Positions 15,465-24,160 of a stretch of DNA of 37,222 bases are shown here, in pieces (position 1 is the first letter of the stretch; every line of letters starts with the position of its first letter). The notes under the pieces were generated by a model that was given only the letters and a program-made list of their open reading frames with translations, was not told the DNA's origin and searched no databases. The DNA is from an uncultured Alphaproteobacteria bacterium. Lineage in GTDB: Bacteria > Pseudomonadota > Alphaproteobacteria > Rhodobacterales > Rhodobacteraceae. Position numbers and translations under genes: made by a program. Location of the stretch: positions 1 through 37,222 of the forward strand of contig CACIIZ010000011.1 in the NCBI GenBank assembly GCA_902586855.1, given 5' to 3'.

Positions 15465-17504
15465 ATGACTAATACCCAGTTTATACAAAAATATAATATA
15501 GACGATCCTTTGTTGACCCCTATCAAAAGAGGAAAGCTAGAAGTTAAGAATAGAATTTTTAGCAGTGGACATGCACTCAATCATGCAGAAAGTGGTAGGC
15601 CAACAGAAACGACTTTCTTATATCAAGCAGAAAAGGCCAAAGGTGGCATAGGTCTCTCTTTCATAGGAGGATCAGGAACGATAGCTTTGGATACCTCCCC
15701 CGTCTTTGATCAGCTAATCATTGATAAGACGATCATCCCTTTTTTTAGAAAATTATCCACTTTTTATCATCAATTTGATGCAACTATTATGACCCAAATT
15801 ACTCACCTTGGACGTCGTACGAATTCTAATGTAGGGGAATGGACTCCTATAGTTGCTCCTTCGGCCATAAGAGAGCCTTTACACCGGGGATTCCCAAGAT
15901 CTATGGATATGGATGACATCGAAAGGATAGTGCAAGCATTTTCTCAATCAGCATTGTATTGCAAGGAGGGAGGGTTAGATGGTCTAGAAGTTATTGCCTC
16001 AGGCCATTTGATCGATCAATTTTGGTCCCCATTAACAAATAAAAGAACTGATGAATTTGGTGGCTCTCTTGATAACCGAATGCGATTTAGTCGCATGGTT
16101 TTTGATGCAATGAGGTCAAAGGTGGGGGAGAATTTCGCGTTAGGTATACGAATGACCATGACCGAGAACGACTCTGATATGGAAGGTTTGTCTGAAGAAG
16201 ATAATATCCAAATAGGATTGAAGCTTAAAAGTGATGGAGTTTTGGATTTCTTAAATTTGGTCTCTGGAAGAATTGATACTCTGCCAAGGCTTTCTTCATA
16301 TATGCCTGGTATGGTAGCACCATTGTCGCCGTTTTTGGCTCAGGCAGGAAGGTTCAAAAGGGAGATAGATTTACCTATTTTGCACGCAACTCGAATTAAT
16401 GATCTTGCTACAGCTAGATATGCAATAAAAGAGGGTCTAGTAGATATGGTTGGAATGACCAGAGGTCATATTTCAGATCCTTATATTGTTGAAAAAATAA
16501 TTAATAAAAAAGAGGATAGAATACGGGCATGTGTAGGAGCCACATACTGCTCAAACTTTGGCTACTGCATACAAAATCCTGCCACTGCGAGAGAAAAAAC
16601 TTTAACACATAAGATCAATAGAAATAGCAAAATAAAAAAGGTTATAATTGTCGGAGGTGGACCTGCGGGTTTGGAGGCTGCGAGAGTAGCGGCAGAACGT
16701 GGCCATGATGTGCATTTATATGAAGCTTCGAAAAAATTGGGTGGTCAATTGAATTATGCGAGCAAAGTAAAGTGGAGGCAAGACTTAAGAGGAATATATG
16801 ATTGGCTAATTACTGAATGTGATTACTTAGGGGTCAATTTCTATTTAAATAGCCTTGTAGAAAGCATTGATATTATTCACAAAAATCCAGATGTTGTTAT
16901 CTTGGCAACTGGTGGATCTCCACACACTAGTATGATTAAAGGTGATGCTGAAATTTTATCAACATGGGATGTTCTCGGTGGGCAAAAGCTTGAAGGATTA
17001 ACCTTCGTGCATGATGAAACAGGAAAGAATGTTTCTTTAACAGCAGTCGATTATCTATCTGATAATGGAATCGAAGTTATACTTAATACTCCAGATGCAA
17101 CAATAGGTATGGAAGCTATGAGAATGGAAATTTCCCCATTCTTAAAGCGTTTTTATGAAAAAGGTGTAATTATGCAGGTTGATCATGAAGTAATCCAAGT
17201 TAATAAGGAAAGGAACAGATTAAAAGTAATACTAAAGAATACTCATACTCGTGAACAAGTTACAAAAACTGTTGATCATTTTGTTTTAGAGGCTGGAACA
17301 TTGCCAAATGATGATCTTTTTTATGAATTGAACTCTCTTTCGCTTAATCGCGGGGTGATCGATTTGGATGCAATGGTACATGGAAGGGCACAACCAATCT
17401 ACGGTTTGGATGGTTTTCATTTATATAGAGTAGGTGATGCCGTAAGTAGCCGAGATGTACATTGTGCAATATTAGACTCCCTAAGAATCTGTAAGAATCT
17501 ATAG
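15465..17504 (+). CDS. TMADH/2,4-dienoyl-CoA reductase-family flavoenzyme, possible N-demethylase
   Basis: An old-yellow-enzyme TIM barrel (residues about 10-350; IMTQITHLGRR, ASGHLIDQFWSP, DEFGGSLDNRMRFS) is fused to an iron-sulfur segment and to FAD- and nucleotide-binding domains (IIVGGGPAGLEAARVAAERG, VVILATGGSP). Relatives include trimethylamine dehydrogenase, 2,4-dienoyl-CoA reductase, and enzymes removing N-methyl groups from dimethylglycine or N-methylproline. The start at 15465 is forced, as an in-frame TGA lies at 15432 with no other start codon between. The cluster motif is CVGATYCSNFGYC: one cysteine of the usual CxxCxxxC is alanine and the gap to the last cysteine is shorter than usual. 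The downstream homocysteine methyltransferase favours a methylated-amine role, but this is inference. Confidence 0.8.
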   Translation: MTNTQFIQKYNIDDPLLTPIKRGKLEVKNRIFSSGHALNHAESGRPTETTFLYQAEKAKGGIGLSFIGGSGTIALDTSPVFDQLIIDKTIIPFFRKLSTFYHQFDATIMTQITHLGRRTNSNVGEWTPIVAPSAIREPLHRGFPRSMDMDDIERIVQAFSQSALYCKEGGLDGLEVIASGHLIDQFWSPLTNKRTDEFGGSLDNRMRFSRMVFDAMRSKVGENFALGIRMTMTENDSDMEGLSEEDNIQIGLKLKSDGVLDFLNLVSGRIDTLPRLSSYMPGMVAPLSPFLAQAGRFKREIDLPILHATRINDLATARYAIKEGLVDMVGMTRGHISDPYIVEKIINKKEDRIRACVGATYCSNFGYCIQNPATAREKTLTHKINRNSKIKKVIIVGGGPAGLEAARVAAERGHDVHLYEASKKLGGQLNYASKVKWRQDLRGIYDWLITECDYLGVNFYLNSLVESIDIIHKNPDVVILATGGSPHTSMIKGDAEILSTWDVLGGQKLEGLTFVHDETGKNVSLTAVDYLSDNGIEVILNTPDATIGMEAMRMEISPFLKRFYEKGVIMQVDHEVIQVNKERNRLKVILKNTHTREQVTKTVDHFVLEAGTLPNDDLFYELNSLSLNRGVIDLDAMVHGRAQPIYGLDGFHLYRVGDAVSSRDVHCAILDSLRICKNL

Positions 17505-17594
17505 TCGCTTGATTTATGGAGTGGATTTCTTTTTGGTCTGGATGTTGCAGAGATTATAAGGTTAATTAATAGATGAGTACCCGCATCTTCTCAA

Positions 17595-17659
17595 AAAGTG
17601 ATACAATCACTTTAAAGAAGTTTTTCTATAGTCTTAGTAATTTGTTCAAGTGAACAAAT
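17595..17659 (+). promoter_or_regulatory. Two palindromes in the gap before the methyltransferase gene
   Basis: The 191-base gap contains AAAGTGAT-ACA-ATCACTTT (17595-17613) and ATTTGTTCA-AG-TGAACAAAT (17640-17659), the second a 20-base dyad. The second has too short a centre for a long hairpin and looks like a protein-binding operator. TATAGT at 17627-17632 could be a -10 box just before it, without a clear -35 box. AGAGGG lies shortly before the ATG and serves as ribosome binding site. Confidence 0.45.
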
Positions 17660-17695
17660 AAATCTTGATAACACTACCAAAAGAGGGTCATAAAA

Positions 17696-18598
17696 ATGGA
17701 GAAAAAGCAAATCACTTTGTTAGATGGATCAATTGGACAGGAATTGGTAAAAAGATCTGGGGATCGACCGACTCCGCTTTGGTCTACAGTTGTAATGATT
17801 GATAAGCCTAATTTGGTCACGGAGGTCCATTCAGACTACTTTAATGTTGGAGCTACCGTTGCAACAACTAATACCTACCCAGTTCTTTATGACCGACTTA
17901 AGCGAGAAGGCTTGGAAAATGATCGATTTAAACTCTGGAAGATTGCGCTTGATTCTGCAATAGAAGCCAGAGATAAACATGGGTATGGTTTAGTTGCGGC
18001 ATCAATAGGTCCACTGATAGCGTCTTATCGGCCTGATATCTGCCCTCCAGCAGAGGAGGCAGAAATTCTTTATAAAGAAATTATTGATGAACTTTCAATT
18101 AGATCGGACGTCTTGTTGATAGAAACTATGTGCTCTATTGATCAAGCAGATGGTGCGCTAAGGGCTGCAAAGAAAGTTGCAAAACCGATTTGGATTGCTT
18201 TTTCTGTAGATGATTTTGATGGTTCAAAGCTTCGATCTGGGGAAAGTTTGTCTGGGATAAGCGCTGTTCTTGAAAAATATAATCCAGATGCGGTTTTGAT
18301 CAACTGTTCGAGACCAGAAGCTGTCAGTCAGTCAGTTGATATTGTAGCTCAGTTAGGGTTTAAATTTGGTGCTTATGCTAATGGTTTTACAAAGATAAAC
18401 TCCCAATTTCTCAAAGAATCTCCAACAGTTGATGCCCTTGAACAACGAAAAGATTTGTCACCAAGAGACTACACAAAATTTGTTTTAAATTGGATTGATT
18501 CAGGGGCCACTATTGTTGGGGGTTGTTGTGAAGTAGGACCTGCACATATTAAGGTTGCGGCAGAAGAAATTAGTAGTGCAGGATACCAAATTGTTTGA
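17696..18598 (+). CDS. Homocysteine S-methyltransferase family protein
   Basis: Zinc-dependent methyltransferase of the BHMT/MmuM/MetH-N-terminal fold that moves a methyl group from a betaine, S-methylmethionine or related donor to homocysteine, forming methionine. The three zinc-binding cysteines are in place: Cys204 (INCSRP) and Cys277-Cys278 (GGCCEVGP). The start has LLDGSIGQEL, matching the family's LLDGGMGTEL. Length, 300 residues, fits a stand-alone enzyme. It has a ribosome binding site and its own upstream region with palindromes. The flavoenzyme before it and the TSUP transporter after it suggest a methyl- and possibly sulfur-related pathway. The donor cannot be told from the sequence. 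Confidence 0.85.
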   Translation: MEKKQITLLDGSIGQELVKRSGDRPTPLWSTVVMIDKPNLVTEVHSDYFNVGATVATTNTYPVLYDRLKREGLENDRFKLWKIALDSAIEARDKHGYGLVAASIGPLIASYRPDICPPAEEAEILYKEIIDELSIRSDVLLIETMCSIDQADGALRAAKKVAKPIWIAFSVDDFDGSKLRSGESLSGISAVLEKYNPDAVLINCSRPEAVSQSVDIVAQLGFKFGAYANGFTKINSQFLKESPTVDALEQRKDLSPRDYTKFVLNWIDSGATIVGGCCEVGPAHIKVAAEEISSAGYQIV

Positions 18599-18612
18599 TT
18601 GGTTGATATAAT

Positions 18613-18688
18613 GTCTATCTAAAGTCAATACTCACTGATATTGTGAGAGTTAGATAGACCATTAATTGCACTCGATGGTCCCTTTTTT
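18613..18688 (+). terminator. Nested hairpin overlapping a rho-independent terminator
   Basis: GTCTATCTAA (18613-18622) pairs with TTAGATAGAC (18650-18659), and inside it CTCAC pairs with GTGAG. GACCAT (18657-18662) can instead pair with ATGGTC (18675-18680), followed by CCTTTTTTT. The two structures share three bases. The second is a likely terminator for the methyltransferase gene; the ATG of the TSUP gene lies just downstream. Confidence 0.6.
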
Positions 18689-18697
18689 TGGTAATTA

Positions 18698-19471
18698 ATG
18701 CAAAATGACATAATATTTTGGCTCGTAGCGATTTTTGCTTCCATTTCAGTTGGTTTGGGGAAGGGAGGCATGCCTGTGGTGGCATCTCTTGCAGTTCCTA
18801 GTTTGGCCCTATATATGTCTCCAATTGTGGCGGCGGGTCTGTTACTTCCCGTTTACATAGTTTCCGATATTTTCGCCTTAATATTTTATAGAAAAAACTA
18901 CAATTTTGCTGTCTTAAAGATTGGCATTATTGGGATGACAATAGGGGTAATGTTTGGGTGGGCGACTGCTCACCTAGTAATTGAATGGGTGGTTACAATT
19001 TTAATTGGTTTGATGGGTTTGGCGTACGCAACCCGTCAAATTTTCCTAGAAATTTTAAGTTCGAAGAAAGTACAACCCTTATCAAAGAAAAAAGGTATTC
19101 TTTGGTGTATGATTTCTGGCTTTACTAGTTTTATCAGCCATAATGGTGGGCCTCCTTGGCAAATATTTATTCTCCCTATTGGTTTGACTAAGTCAGTTTA
19201 TGTTGGGACTTCCGTTATAGCCTTTAGTTATGTGAATTTAATTAAAATTCCCCCATACTATTTTTTAGGCCAAATGAATTTCGACACTTTGAAAGTCGCT
19301 TTTTACCTCGTTTTTCCAGCTTCTATAGCTGTATATTTTGGTTACATATTTGTAAAAATTATTCCTGAGAGATTATTTTTTATCATTGTTTCTTGGGCTT
19401 TATTATTAATTTCCCTAAAGTTGGTATGGGATGGTTTTCACGCTGCTTTGGTAGATCCATCATATGCTTAG
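18698..19471 (+). CDS. TSUP (TauE/SafE) family membrane transporter
   Basis: An inner-membrane protein of 257 residues with about eight hydrophobic helices and the internal two-fold repeat of the TauE/SafE family. Each half has the family's glycine-rich beginning: ISVGLGKGGMPVVASLAVP in the first and SGFTSFISHNGGPPWQIFILP in the second. Family members move sulfite, sulfonates, taurine or other small organic anions. It starts about 100 bases after the homocysteine methyltransferase, beyond a terminator-like hairpin, so it may be expressed partly by readthrough. Transported substrate is unknown. A second, only distantly similar TSUP gene lies at 25076-25843 on the other strand. Confidence 0.85.
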   Translation: MQNDIIFWLVAIFASISVGLGKGGMPVVASLAVPSLALYMSPIVAAGLLLPVYIVSDIFALIFYRKNYNFAVLKIGIIGMTIGVMFGWATAHLVIEWVVTILIGLMGLAYATRQIFLEILSSKKVQPLSKKKGILWCMISGFTSFISHNGGPPWQIFILPIGLTKSVYVGTSVIAFSYVNLIKIPPYYFLGQMNFDTLKVAFYLVFPASIAVYFGYIFVKIIPERLFFIIVSWALLLISLKLVWDGFHAALVDPSYA

Positions 19472-19540
19472 AAAAATTGATAAGGATTTAACAGATTTTA
19501 CTAAAAGCTTGAAAAGCCGAGATTTCTGAATAGAGAAAAT

Positions 19541-19568
19541 TTGAGAATTTCGTAAGTTTGTGTAATAT
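19541..19568 (+). promoter_or_regulatory. Promoter of the giant surface protein gene
   Basis: TTGAGA (19541-19546) and TAATAT (19563-19568), spaced 16 bases apart, each match five or about four of six consensus positions. The ATG begins seven bases after the -10 box, exactly the geometry seen at 15431-15465, so a leaderless mRNA is predicted. Confidence 0.55.
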
Positions 19569-19574
19569 ATCCAA

Positions 19575-22500
19575 ATGAAGGTGATCTACATAGACAAAGA
19601 AGTGCCTGGCTACCAAAGCTTGTACAGCGAATTATCCCAGGATCACTTGGTCTATATATTAGATCCGACTAAGAACCCATTTTGGCAGATTTCCAAAACG
19701 ATTGAATCGATAAGTAATGTCAATTCATTACATATATTTAGTCATGGTGGGCCGGGGATCCTCAAGTTTTCTAATGGTCCAATTTCTTTGGACAATATTG
19801 GAAAATCTAAAAATTATTTAACTTCCATTGGAAACTTCTTATCACCAGGAGGAGACATCCACTTATATGGTTGTAATGTCGGTCAAGGCCAAGAAGGAAA
19901 AGCCTTTTTAGATCTTTTTTCTAGTTTATCGAGAGCTGATGTTACGGCATCAGATGATATTTCTGGTTCTGTGAATTTCGGTGCAGATTGGGATTTAGAA
20001 ATAATTACTGGGGGAAAAATCGAGACTGCTTCTCTGACGCCTACATCATTTTCTGGAACACTTGGGACACCTTCTATCTCCAATCTTAATGCTAACATCA
20101 ATTATACTGAAAATGCGGCTTTGGCTGTTTTGGATAATGATATTACAATAACTGGTGGGATTGCTGGAGGTGATAAATATGAAGGTGGTTGGATTGAATT
20201 CAGCCTTACAACTGCCGCTTCTACTGATTTTCTTAGGTTTACCGATGATGGTACTGCTTCGACTGTTAATGGACAAGTAACAATCGTAAACTCTGTTCTT
20301 TATGTTGGAAACGGCACAGGAGCAGCCATCCTTGGAAACGTTGACTCAACAAAGAATGGTTTGGCTGGACAGGCTTTACGAGTAAACATATCAAATAAAT
20401 TTCAAAATGGTGATTTTGAAACAAATGATCCATCAGCCAACAGTTTTAGTAATTGGAAAATACAGACAGGTCCAATTTACTTTGGAACAACGAAAATTGG
20501 AGGGTTTGATACTCCTAACGACAGTACTTTCCCAACTCCTTCGGGATGGAGGGCTACAGCGAGTAGTACGGCAAGCGATCAAAATATTCCAGGCACCCCA
20601 GGCAATTATACTGGGACGGTCAATGATGACGGCGGCGGAGAATATTCGGTTAAACTTAAAAGTACAGGCGTAATCGCAAAAACTGGTTTCGATATAGTAA
20701 GGGGGCCAGCACTTTACAGTGATAATACAGTTTTTTTACGGTCTGGAGATAAAGTTAGTTTTGATTGGAAGGCAGAAGGAGGCAGTGATGCTTTTGATGT
20801 TTATGGATATATTGTAAATGTTGATAACAATGCATTTGTCACAATTTTAGATGATACAGGAAATGATAGTACTAGAAAAAACACCTCATGGGCTACAGAA
20901 ACTGTAACAATTAATACTGAAGGTTCCTATAAGTTTGTTTTTGTTGCTGGAACTTATGATTTTTCAGGCGGAAAATGGGCTGGTGCACAACTATTTGTTG
21001 ACAATGTAACGGTAACCGAAAACATCGTTCCTCCTACAATAAATGACGATATGGTTCATGCCATAGCACGAAAAATCAAATACGAAAGCACTTCCGAAGA
21101 TCCTTCTCCCACCAAAACTTTAACTGTAAAGGCTACTAGCATAAATGGTAGTTCTGGGGCAGAACAGACTGGTTCGGCTAATTCAACTATTAATTTTACA
21201 AAAACTAATGATGCACCCACTATCACATCTGGTAGCAGTACATCAATAAATGAAAATCTCGCTCCTAGTACTGTCGTTTATGATGGTAATGCTACGGACG
21301 TTGATGCAGGTGATACAATTACATTCAGTCTTACTGGAACTGATGCTTCTCTATTTAATATTGATGCAAATGATGGAGAGGTAAGATTAAAGAGTAGTGC
21401 TGACTATGAGACAAAAAATTCATATAGTTTTAACATTGTTGCTACAGATGACGGTGCTGGAACTCTCTCTGGGTCTAAGGCAGTCACCATAACCATAAAT
21501 GACCTCAATGATCCTCCAGTTATTTCAAGTGCTGGAACTGGATCTATTGCAGAAAATGCAAATACTTCCGCCATCACATACGATGCTGCAGCTTCTGATC
21601 CCGATTCAGGGCAGTCAATAACTTTTTCAATAAACGGGACAGATGCATCTTCATTTAATATTGATTCTGATGATGGCGAGCTTAGATTGAAGAGTCCTGC
21701 AAATTTTGAAGTAAAAAATTCTTACACCTTAAATATAGTCGCGACAGACAGTGGATCGACTCCTGCATCAAACTCCAAAACTATTACCGTTAACGTGACT
21801 GATCAAAATGACACTCCCGTAGCTGTTGATGATAGTGCTATAACGACAATCAATACTTCCATTAACAATATTGTGGTGCTTGATGACGATACCGATGAAG
21901 ATGGTGATACGTTAGCTATTCAATCTATCGCTTATTCAGGTGCTGGTACCGCCAGTCACAATGGTTCGACCATTAATTACACTCCAGCCACAGGTGTGGA
22001 TACCCTTACAGAAACTATTTCTTACGTCGTTTCAGATGGGAATGGGGCTACGGACAGTGGCTCTTTAATTGTGAGAGTAGTTACACCATTAATTCAAGGC
22101 CCCAATAATCCTGCAGGTTCAGCTGCTTCTACAATTACAAAAAATGAAAATATAACGGCTGTCACCACTTTCGCGGCAAATGTAGCAGTTACTTGGTCTA
22201 TTAAGTCTGGTTTAGATGGGGATAAGTTCAGCATTGATGCGGGTGGAAAGTTAACTTTTAATAGTATTCCAAACTTTGAAATCCCAATCGACTCAGATGG
22301 GAATAATATTTATAAAGTGGAAGTTAAAGCGGTGGAAGGTGGGGGTTTTTTCTCCACACAGATTTTAACAATTACAGTGCAAAATGTAAACGAGGCAGCT
22401 CCGGTAATCGATACAACTAGCGTTACGGGGACTATTCAAGAAAACGCCTCAGTTTCTACTGTTATATATGATGTGTCTGCGAGTGATGCTGATCTTACGG

Positions 22501-24140
22501 ATGTATTGACATACTCTGTTTCAGGAACAGACTCATCCCTAATTACTATCGATTCAGATGATGGGGAAATTAGGCTAAAAACGTCAGCTGATTTTGAGAC
22601 AAAAACTTCATACAACTTCAATGTAACTGTCACGGATCCAGATGGATCAAATGATACAGAGGCGATTACTGTTAATGTAACGAACGCAAATGATGCTCCC
22701 GTAATAACCTCTGCCTCAACGGCAACACTAGCAGAAAACCTATCGAACAGTACCGTATTTTATACGGCAACTGCTAGCGACGTTGATGCTGGAACTAATT
22801 TAACGTTTTCAGTCTCAGGAGATGATGCTGATTTGATCTCCATTGACTCCGATGATGGAGAGGTTAGATTAAAGACTTCAGCTAATTTTGAAAGTAAGTC
22901 CTCCTATAGTTTTAATGTGGTAGCGACTGATAACGGAACTGGGCCTTTATCTGGCTCAAAAGCAGTCGTACTGTCGATTTCCAATGTGAATGATAATCCC
23001 ACTGCTCTAACTCCTTCCCTTGGTTTGGTAGCAACTGAAAATTCCACAACCTCTCGTACTTTAGGAGATATGTTTTCCGATCCGGATGATGATGCACTGA
23101 CTTTGTCTGCTAGGTTAGTTGGAGGGGGAGTTCTTCCAGGATGGATAACGTTTGACGCAACAAGTAAACAGTTAAGTGTTACTCCGTCTCGCTCTAATAT
23201 TATTGGCACAGCAGTAGAGGTTGAAGCTAGCGATGGAAAGGGAGGAAGTGCGACTGCTCAAATTAATGTCAGTGTTGTTCCCATTAATAATCCTGCATCA
23301 GGAAATGTTTCCATTAATGGCGGTAATTCGGTTGGTCAAACTTTGAAGGCACAAGCTAATCTGAGTGATTCAGATGGGATGGGTGCCATATCCTTTGCAT
23401 GGTATAGGGACGAAACTAAAATAACAGGTGCTAATTCCGATACTTATATTATCTCAAATTCAGATCCAGGTCATCAAATCAGGGTAAAAGCTTCTTTTAC
23501 AGATGGATTTGGTTTTTCAGAAAGTGTTGCATCAGAGTCTATTCAGGTTAATGCTCCTATAAAAACTTTAGCTAGTAGTTCAGATGGGAAAAGAACCGTG
23601 TTTAAAGATGCCTTCAGTACAGTTGTTGTAAAAGGTGGGGCAGGTGATGATGTGGTTGTGGCTACGGGGGGTGATAGCTCAATTGAGGGTGGCGCTGGTG
23701 CTGATGTTATTATTGGGGGTACGGGCGATAATCCTCTAAGTGGTAATACTGAAGATGATTTTTTACTTGGTGATCTATTACTCTCAGAATATTTTTTAGG
23801 GGATGATACTCTTGTGGGTGGACCAGGCAACGATCTTATTGAAGGGGGGAATGGGGCAGATACTTTTGTGTTTTCCCCGTCTGACGGTAATGATATCATT
23901 GCTAAATTTAATTTAGATTTAAGTAGTGTAATTCAATCAATACCAAGAGAGAGAGATTTTGAGCCTAGCGAAGATAAGGTGAATTTGTCGGCTTTTGGTT
24001 ATGTGGATTTTGAGGAGGTTCTTACAAAAATTGAGAATAATTCTGATGGACATGCATTATTTTCGGATCAAGGGAGTACCATCTTATTTTATGGAGTTAC
24101 TGTAAAAGAATTGTCCTCAGTAGATTTTATCTTGGTTTGA
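19575..24140 (+). CDS. Giant DUF4347-cadherin-RTX surface/secreted protein
   Basis: 1521 residues without signal peptide, as expected for type I secretion. Residues 1-150 form a DUF4347 domain with SLHIFSHGGPG (His57) and IHLYGCNVG (Cys100). About 270-480 is a beta-rich module opening NGDFETNDPSANS. From 545 come cadherin-like repeats of about 100 residues starting near 546, 645, 840, 941 and 1039, with NDAPVITS-type joints and DGEVRLKS cores, plus a different beta domain near 746 (DDDTDEDGDTL), a dystroglycan-type cadherin near 1139 and an Ig-like module near 1238. RTX calcium-binding repeats (GGAGDD, GGAGADVIIGG, GGPGNDLIEGGNGADTFVF) lie at about 1350-1435. The start is forced by an in-frame stop at 19563. 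It is likely an adhesin; its secretion machinery is not in the window. Confidence 0.9.
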   Translation: MKVIYIDKEVPGYQSLYSELSQDHLVYILDPTKNPFWQISKTIESISNVNSLHIFSHGGPGILKFSNGPISLDNIGKSKNYLTSIGNFLSPGGDIHLYGCNVGQGQEGKAFLDLFSSLSRADVTASDDISGSVNFGADWDLEIITGGKIETASLTPTSFSGTLGTPSISNLNANINYTENAALAVLDNDITITGGIAGGDKYEGGWIEFSLTTAASTDFLRFTDDGTASTVNGQVTIVNSVLYVGNGTGAAILGNVDSTKNGLAGQALRVNISNKFQNGDFETNDPSANSFSNWKIQTGPIYFGTTKIGGFDTPNDSTFPTPSGWRATASSTASDQNIPGTPGNYTGTVNDDGGGEYSVKLKSTGVIAKTGFDIVRGPALYSDNTVFLRSGDKVSFDWKAEGGSDAFDVYGYIVNVDNNAFVTILDDTGNDSTRKNTSWATETVTINTEGSYKFVFVAGTYDFSGGKWAGAQLFVDNVTVTENIVPPTINDDMVHAIARKIKYESTSEDPSPTKTLTVKATSINGSSGAEQTGSANSTINFTKTNDAPTITSGSSTSINENLAPSTVVYDGNATDVDAGDTITFSLTGTDASLFNIDANDGEVRLKSSADYETKNSYSFNIVATDDGAGTLSGSKAVTITINDLNDPPVISSAGTGSIAENANTSAITYDAAASDPDSGQSITFSINGTDASSFNIDSDDGELRLKSPANFEVKNSYTLNIVATDSGSTPASNSKTITVNVTDQNDTPVAVDDSAITTINTSINNIVVLDDDTDEDGDTLAIQSIAYSGAGTASHNGSTINYTPATGVDTLTETISYVVSDGNGATDSGSLIVRVVTPLIQGPNNPAGSAASTITKNENITAVTTFAANVAVTWSIKSGLDGDKFSIDAGGKLTFNSIPNFEIPIDSDGNNIYKVEVKAVEGGGFFSTQILTITVQNVNEAAPVIDTTSVTGTIQENASVSTVIYDVSASDADLTDVLTYSVSGTDSSLITIDSDDGEIRLKTSADFETKTSYNFNVTVTDPDGSNDTEAITVNVTNANDAPVITSASTATLAENLSNSTVFYTATASDVDAGTNLTFSVSGDDADLISIDSDDGEVRLKTSANFESKSSYSFNVVATDNGTGPLSGSKAVVLSISNVNDNPTALTPSLGLVATENSTTSRTLGDMFSDPDDDALTLSARLVGGGVLPGWITFDATSKQLSVTPSRSNIIGTAVEVEASDGKGGSATAQINVSVVPINNPASGNVSINGGNSVGQTLKAQANLSDSDGMGAISFAWYRDETKITGANSDTYIISNSDPGHQIRVKASFTDGFGFSESVASESIQVNAPIKTLASSSDGKRTVFKDAFSTVVVKGGAGDDVVVATGGDSSIEGGAGADVIIGGTGDNPLSGNTEDDFLLGDLLLSEYFLGDDTLVGGPGNDLIEGGNGADTFVFSPSDGNDIIAKFNLDLSSVIQSIPRERDFEPSEDKVNLSAFGYVDFEEVLTKIENNSDGHALFSDQGSTILFYGVTVKELSSVDFILV
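21209..22990 (+). repeat. Diverged tandem repeats encoding cadherin-like domains
   Basis: Units of roughly 300 bases recur, best seen by the core encoding DGE-[VLI]-RLK at about 21370, 21670, 22560 and 22855. Neighbouring copies are 300 and 297 bases apart. DNA identity is partial, so expansion is not recent, but the array could still recombine. Confidence 0.8.
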
Positions 24141-24160
24141 TCGGATGTGGTGATTAAAAA

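Noticed and set aside
17505-17695. SAM-II or SAM-V riboswitch before the homocysteine methyltransferase gene
   Set aside because: GATAA followed by an A-rich stretch and GGG is reminiscent, but the conserved GCUAAA core and the matching loop bases could not be found, so it is kept only as an open possibility.
21209-22990. CRISPR-like or satellite array
   Set aside because: The repeats are about 300 bases, diverged and in frame, encoding cadherin-like domains; there are no short spacers.
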